From Alphaproteobacteria bacterium (lineage in GTDB: Bacteria > Pseudomonadota > Alphaproteobacteria > Rhodobacterales > Rhodobacteraceae): DNA of 64,000 bases. Location: NCBI GenBank assembly GCA_030428355.1, contig JAUIBL010000021.1, positions 1 through 64,000 of the forward strand, in the 5' to 3' direction. The notes beneath the pieces were generated by a model. It did no database searches. It worked only from the letters and a program-made list of their open reading frames with translations, and was not told where the DNA came from. The translations under genes were made by a program, and so were the position numbers. Shown one piece after another: positions 62,666 to 64,000 of this stretch (position 1 is the stretch's first letter; each line of letters opens with the position of its first letter).

Positions 62666-62893
62666 TCACGCACCCGACCCGGTTTCGAAAGCTCGGTTCG
62701 TCGTGTCGAAGACATTGCCACCCCATGTACCTGCGTTGATCAAGATCGCGTCCTCAACGCCCCATTTTGCGAAGGGTTCCAACGCGATGGGGAAGAAATC
62801 GCGGATGTCATTCGAAACGCGCAGGGTGTTTGCTGTTGCGGTGATCCGGCCACAGGCTTGACCCTGCTGATCATTTGGCAACACTGCCGCCAT
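62666..62893 (-). CDS. Small unknown gene upstream of the kinase
   Basis: A 75-residue open frame on the minus strand in the 311-base gap between the kinase and the XRE-cupin regulator, where otherwise no gene would lie. Codon use is like coding DNA of the window, with GC-rich third positions. The product (RITATANTLRVSNDIRDFFPIAL, then EPFAKWGVEDAILINAGTWGG...) reads like a globular fold, but I recognise no family. It could be a real small protein or a fragment of a lost gene. No strong ribosome site is present. Confidence 0.35.
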   Translation of the reverse strand: MAAVLPNDQQGQACGRITATANTLRVSNDIRDFFPIALEPFAKWGVEDAILINAGTWGGNVFDTTNRAFETGSGA

Positions 62894-62928
62894 CGGGATG
62901 ACTGTCCCGCTGCTTCACGGGGTAATCC

Positions 62929-63549
62929 TTGGCCAAACTCACGCAGAATCCGCATCGCACCTCCGGCATTCAGGAAAAGGTGCTTGAGGTCGCCATCGGG
63001 CGCGCCGTGCGGTCGTTCCGCAAGCAGCAGAAGCTGACCGTGGCGGACCTGTCGAAACAGACCGACATCTCGGTTGGCATGCTGTCCAAGATCGAAAACG
63101 GCAACACATCCCCGTCGCTGACCACGTTGCAAACGCTCGCCAATGCGCTCTCTGTGCCGCTGACAGCGTTCTTCCGCGGGTTCGAGGAAAAGCGCGAAGT
63201 GGTGCACACGCCCGCGGGGCAAGGCGTCACCATCGAACGCGAAGGCACGCGCGCCGGGCATCAATACAACCTCTTGGGCCATATCGGTGCCAACACCAGC
63301 GGCGTGATCGTGGAGCCATACCTGATCGTGCTGACCTCGGAATCGGACACGTTTCAGACGTTTCAGCATGATGGCATTGAGACGATCTTCATGCTCGAAG
63401 GCGCAGTCGATTACCGACACGGGTCCAGGATCTATCCGCTGCGCCCCGGTGACACCCTGTTCTTCGAGGCCGACGCGCCGCATGGGCCGGAAACGCTTGT
63501 GGAACTGCCCGCCCGGTATCTGTCGATCATCAGCTACGCCCAAAGCTGA
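62929..63549 (+). CDS. XRE-family regulator with C-terminal cupin domain
   Basis: A 206-residue regulator. The N-terminal HTH spans residues about 22-78 (IGRAVRSFRKQQKLTVADLSKQTDISVGMLSKIENGNTSPSLTTLQTLANAL). The cupin is at 110-200 (VIVEPYLIVLTSESDTFQTFQHDGIETIFMLEGAVDYRHGSRIYPLRPGDTLFFEADAPHGPETL), a ligand- or metal-binding barrel. The frame opens with TTG 62929 behind ACGGGG. XRE-cupin regulators often control a neighbouring catabolic operon; the glxB/mgsA-like gene begins 120 bases downstream, and the gap carries phased GGAAT/ATTCC half-sites. Confidence 0.88.
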   Translation: MAKLTQNPHRTSGIQEKVLEVAIGRAVRSFRKQQKLTVADLSKQTDISVGMLSKIENGNTSPSLTTLQTLANALSVPLTAFFRGFEEKREVVHTPAGQGVTIEREGTRAGHQYNLLGHIGANTSGVIVEPYLIVLTSESDTFQTFQHDGIETIFMLEGAVDYRHGSRIYPLRPGDTLFFEADAPHGPETLVELPARYLSIISYAQS

Positions 63550-63565
63550 AAAATTAGGCACTCGC

Positions 63566-63596
63566 AATATTCCTGAGGGGAATATTTCATTCCCCT
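63566..63596. promoter_or_regulatory. Phased operator-like array before the glxB/mgsA-like gene
   Basis: ATTCC (63569-63573), GGAAT (63579-63583) and ATTCC (63589-63593) begin exactly 10 bases apart, so alternate half-sites fall on one face of the helix. They build two overlapping inverted repeats: AATATTCC/GGAATATT (63566-63586) and AGGGGAAT/ATTCCCCT (63576-63596). Likely binding site of the XRE-cupin regulator (inference). Confidence 0.55.
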
Positions 63597-63669
63597 TGTT
63601 GTCGGCTCTCAAAGCCGGTGCTATCCAGTGCCATCGTCTTGAACCCCGACAAACCAGAAGGAACGCGGG

Positions 63670-64000
63670 ATGTGTGGAATCGTCGGATTATTCCTCAAGG
63701 ATCGTTCGCTTGAACCGCAGCTTGGGTCGATGCTGACCGACATGCTGATCACCATGACCGATCGCGGCCCAGACAGTGCGGGAATCGCCATCTATGGCGA
63801 TGACAACCCCAATATCTCCAAGCTGACGGTGCAATCCGACACCCCCGATCAGTACTTCGCCACGCTTGAAACCGATCTGGGCACAGCTCTTGGAAGCCCC
63901 GTTCATCTCCGCCGCAAAGACACACATGCGGTACTGCATATCCCGCGCGGTCAACTGACCGCCGCGCGCGCGGCCCTTGGCACGGTGAACCCGAACATCC
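63670..64000 (+). CDS. glxB: Class II glutamine amidotransferase, GlxB/MgsA-like (runs off the window end)
   Basis: The first 110 residues of a protein starting MCGIVGLFLKD, with Cys2 the N-terminal nucleophile of class II (Ntn) amidotransferases. SMLTDMLITMTDRGPDSAGIAIYG is the usual next block and matches the amidotransferase subunit (GlxB/MgsA) of the N-methylglutamate synthase-like complexes, which are followed by GlxC and GlxD and a glutamine-synthetase-like gene. The remaining genes lie outside the window, so the exact complex is inferred. The upstream gap holds the operator-like array; a GAACGCGGG site precedes the ATG. Confidence 0.82.
   Translation, partial: MCGIVGLFLKDRSLEPQLGSMLTDMLITMTDRGPDSAGIAIYGDDNPNISKLTVQSDTPDQYFATLETDLGTALGSPVHLRRKDTHAVLHIPRGQLTAARAALGTVNPNI

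Noticed and set aside
62740-63612. Minus-strand open frame over the XRE-cupin gene
   Set aside because: The plus frame holds an unmistakable HTH and cupin; this one has shadow composition.

Overview
The window looks like chromosome of a GC-rich alphaproteobacterium, most likely a Rhodobacteraceae (Roseobacter-group) member. Pointers to this are the GAAC-N7-GAAC (GTTC-N7-GTTC) LexA-type box, the alphaproteobacterial type of SerC with a structured leader, homospermidine synthase, a cyanide-insensitive-type bd oxidase, an IalB-like gene before rlmN, and a four-gene sarcosine-oxidase-family operon close to a GlxB/MgsA-type amidotransferase. This placement is inference from gene families; no 16S or other marker was compared. 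I saw no rRNA, tRNA, CRISPR array, phage or insertion sequence.

Layout. 1-4.8 kb: end-truncated glycosyltransferase-like gene, a phosphopantetheinyl transferase, a solitary SOS-box-driven dnaE2 that lacks the usual C-terminal domain, and a small monooxygenase-fold protein. 4.8-9.6 kb (minus): aspC-sseA (overlapping; probable cysteine to 3-mercaptopyruvate to sulfane sulfur route), smpB, an alanine:cation symporter and a universal stress protein. 9.9-12.3 kb: bd-type quinol oxidase (two subunits). 12.4-16.4 kb: the three serine-biosynthesis genes serA, serC (minus) and serB (plus, divergent). 16.4-23 kb: class 3-type asparaginase, IalB-like protein, rlmN, an unknown gene, and copA-cueR with a CueR-type promoter. 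23-30 kb: galM, a Tat-exported intradiol-fold protein with a ferric-reductase-like membrane protein, an unknown GNAT-like gene facing an XRE regulator, homospermidine synthase and an OmpA-domain protein. 30-36.8 kb: pheST, a methyltransferase, a YtoQ-family protein, mscL, a PQQ-type sugar dehydrogenase. 37-41.2 kb: NAD salvage (pncB, pncA) with two small genes between, then trhO. 41.2-47.9 kb: a palindrome-rich gap, three small membrane or secreted proteins, the glycolate oxidase operon glcDEF and a secreted trypsin-like protease. 48-53.2 kb: Hsp20, a large secreted beta-propeller/phytase-like esterase with a possible Pho box, gabD and an alpha/beta hydrolase. 53.3-64 kb: soxBDAG-type operon, TrkH/TrkA potassium uptake with a 50-residue membrane protein, a HisKA_2 histidine kinase, an XRE-cupin regulator and the start of a glxB/mgsA-like gene.

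The most interesting points are: the sox-type operon whose delta subunit has lost zinc-ligand cysteines and which lies close to an mgsA-like gene (so it may be N-methylglutamate dehydrogenase); a helically phased operator array between the XRE-cupin regulator and that gene; the convergent unknown-GNAT/XRE pair sharing a rare palindrome upstream of each start; the truncated SOS polymerase ending in a low-GC inverted repeat; and several long perfect palindromes in gene gaps.
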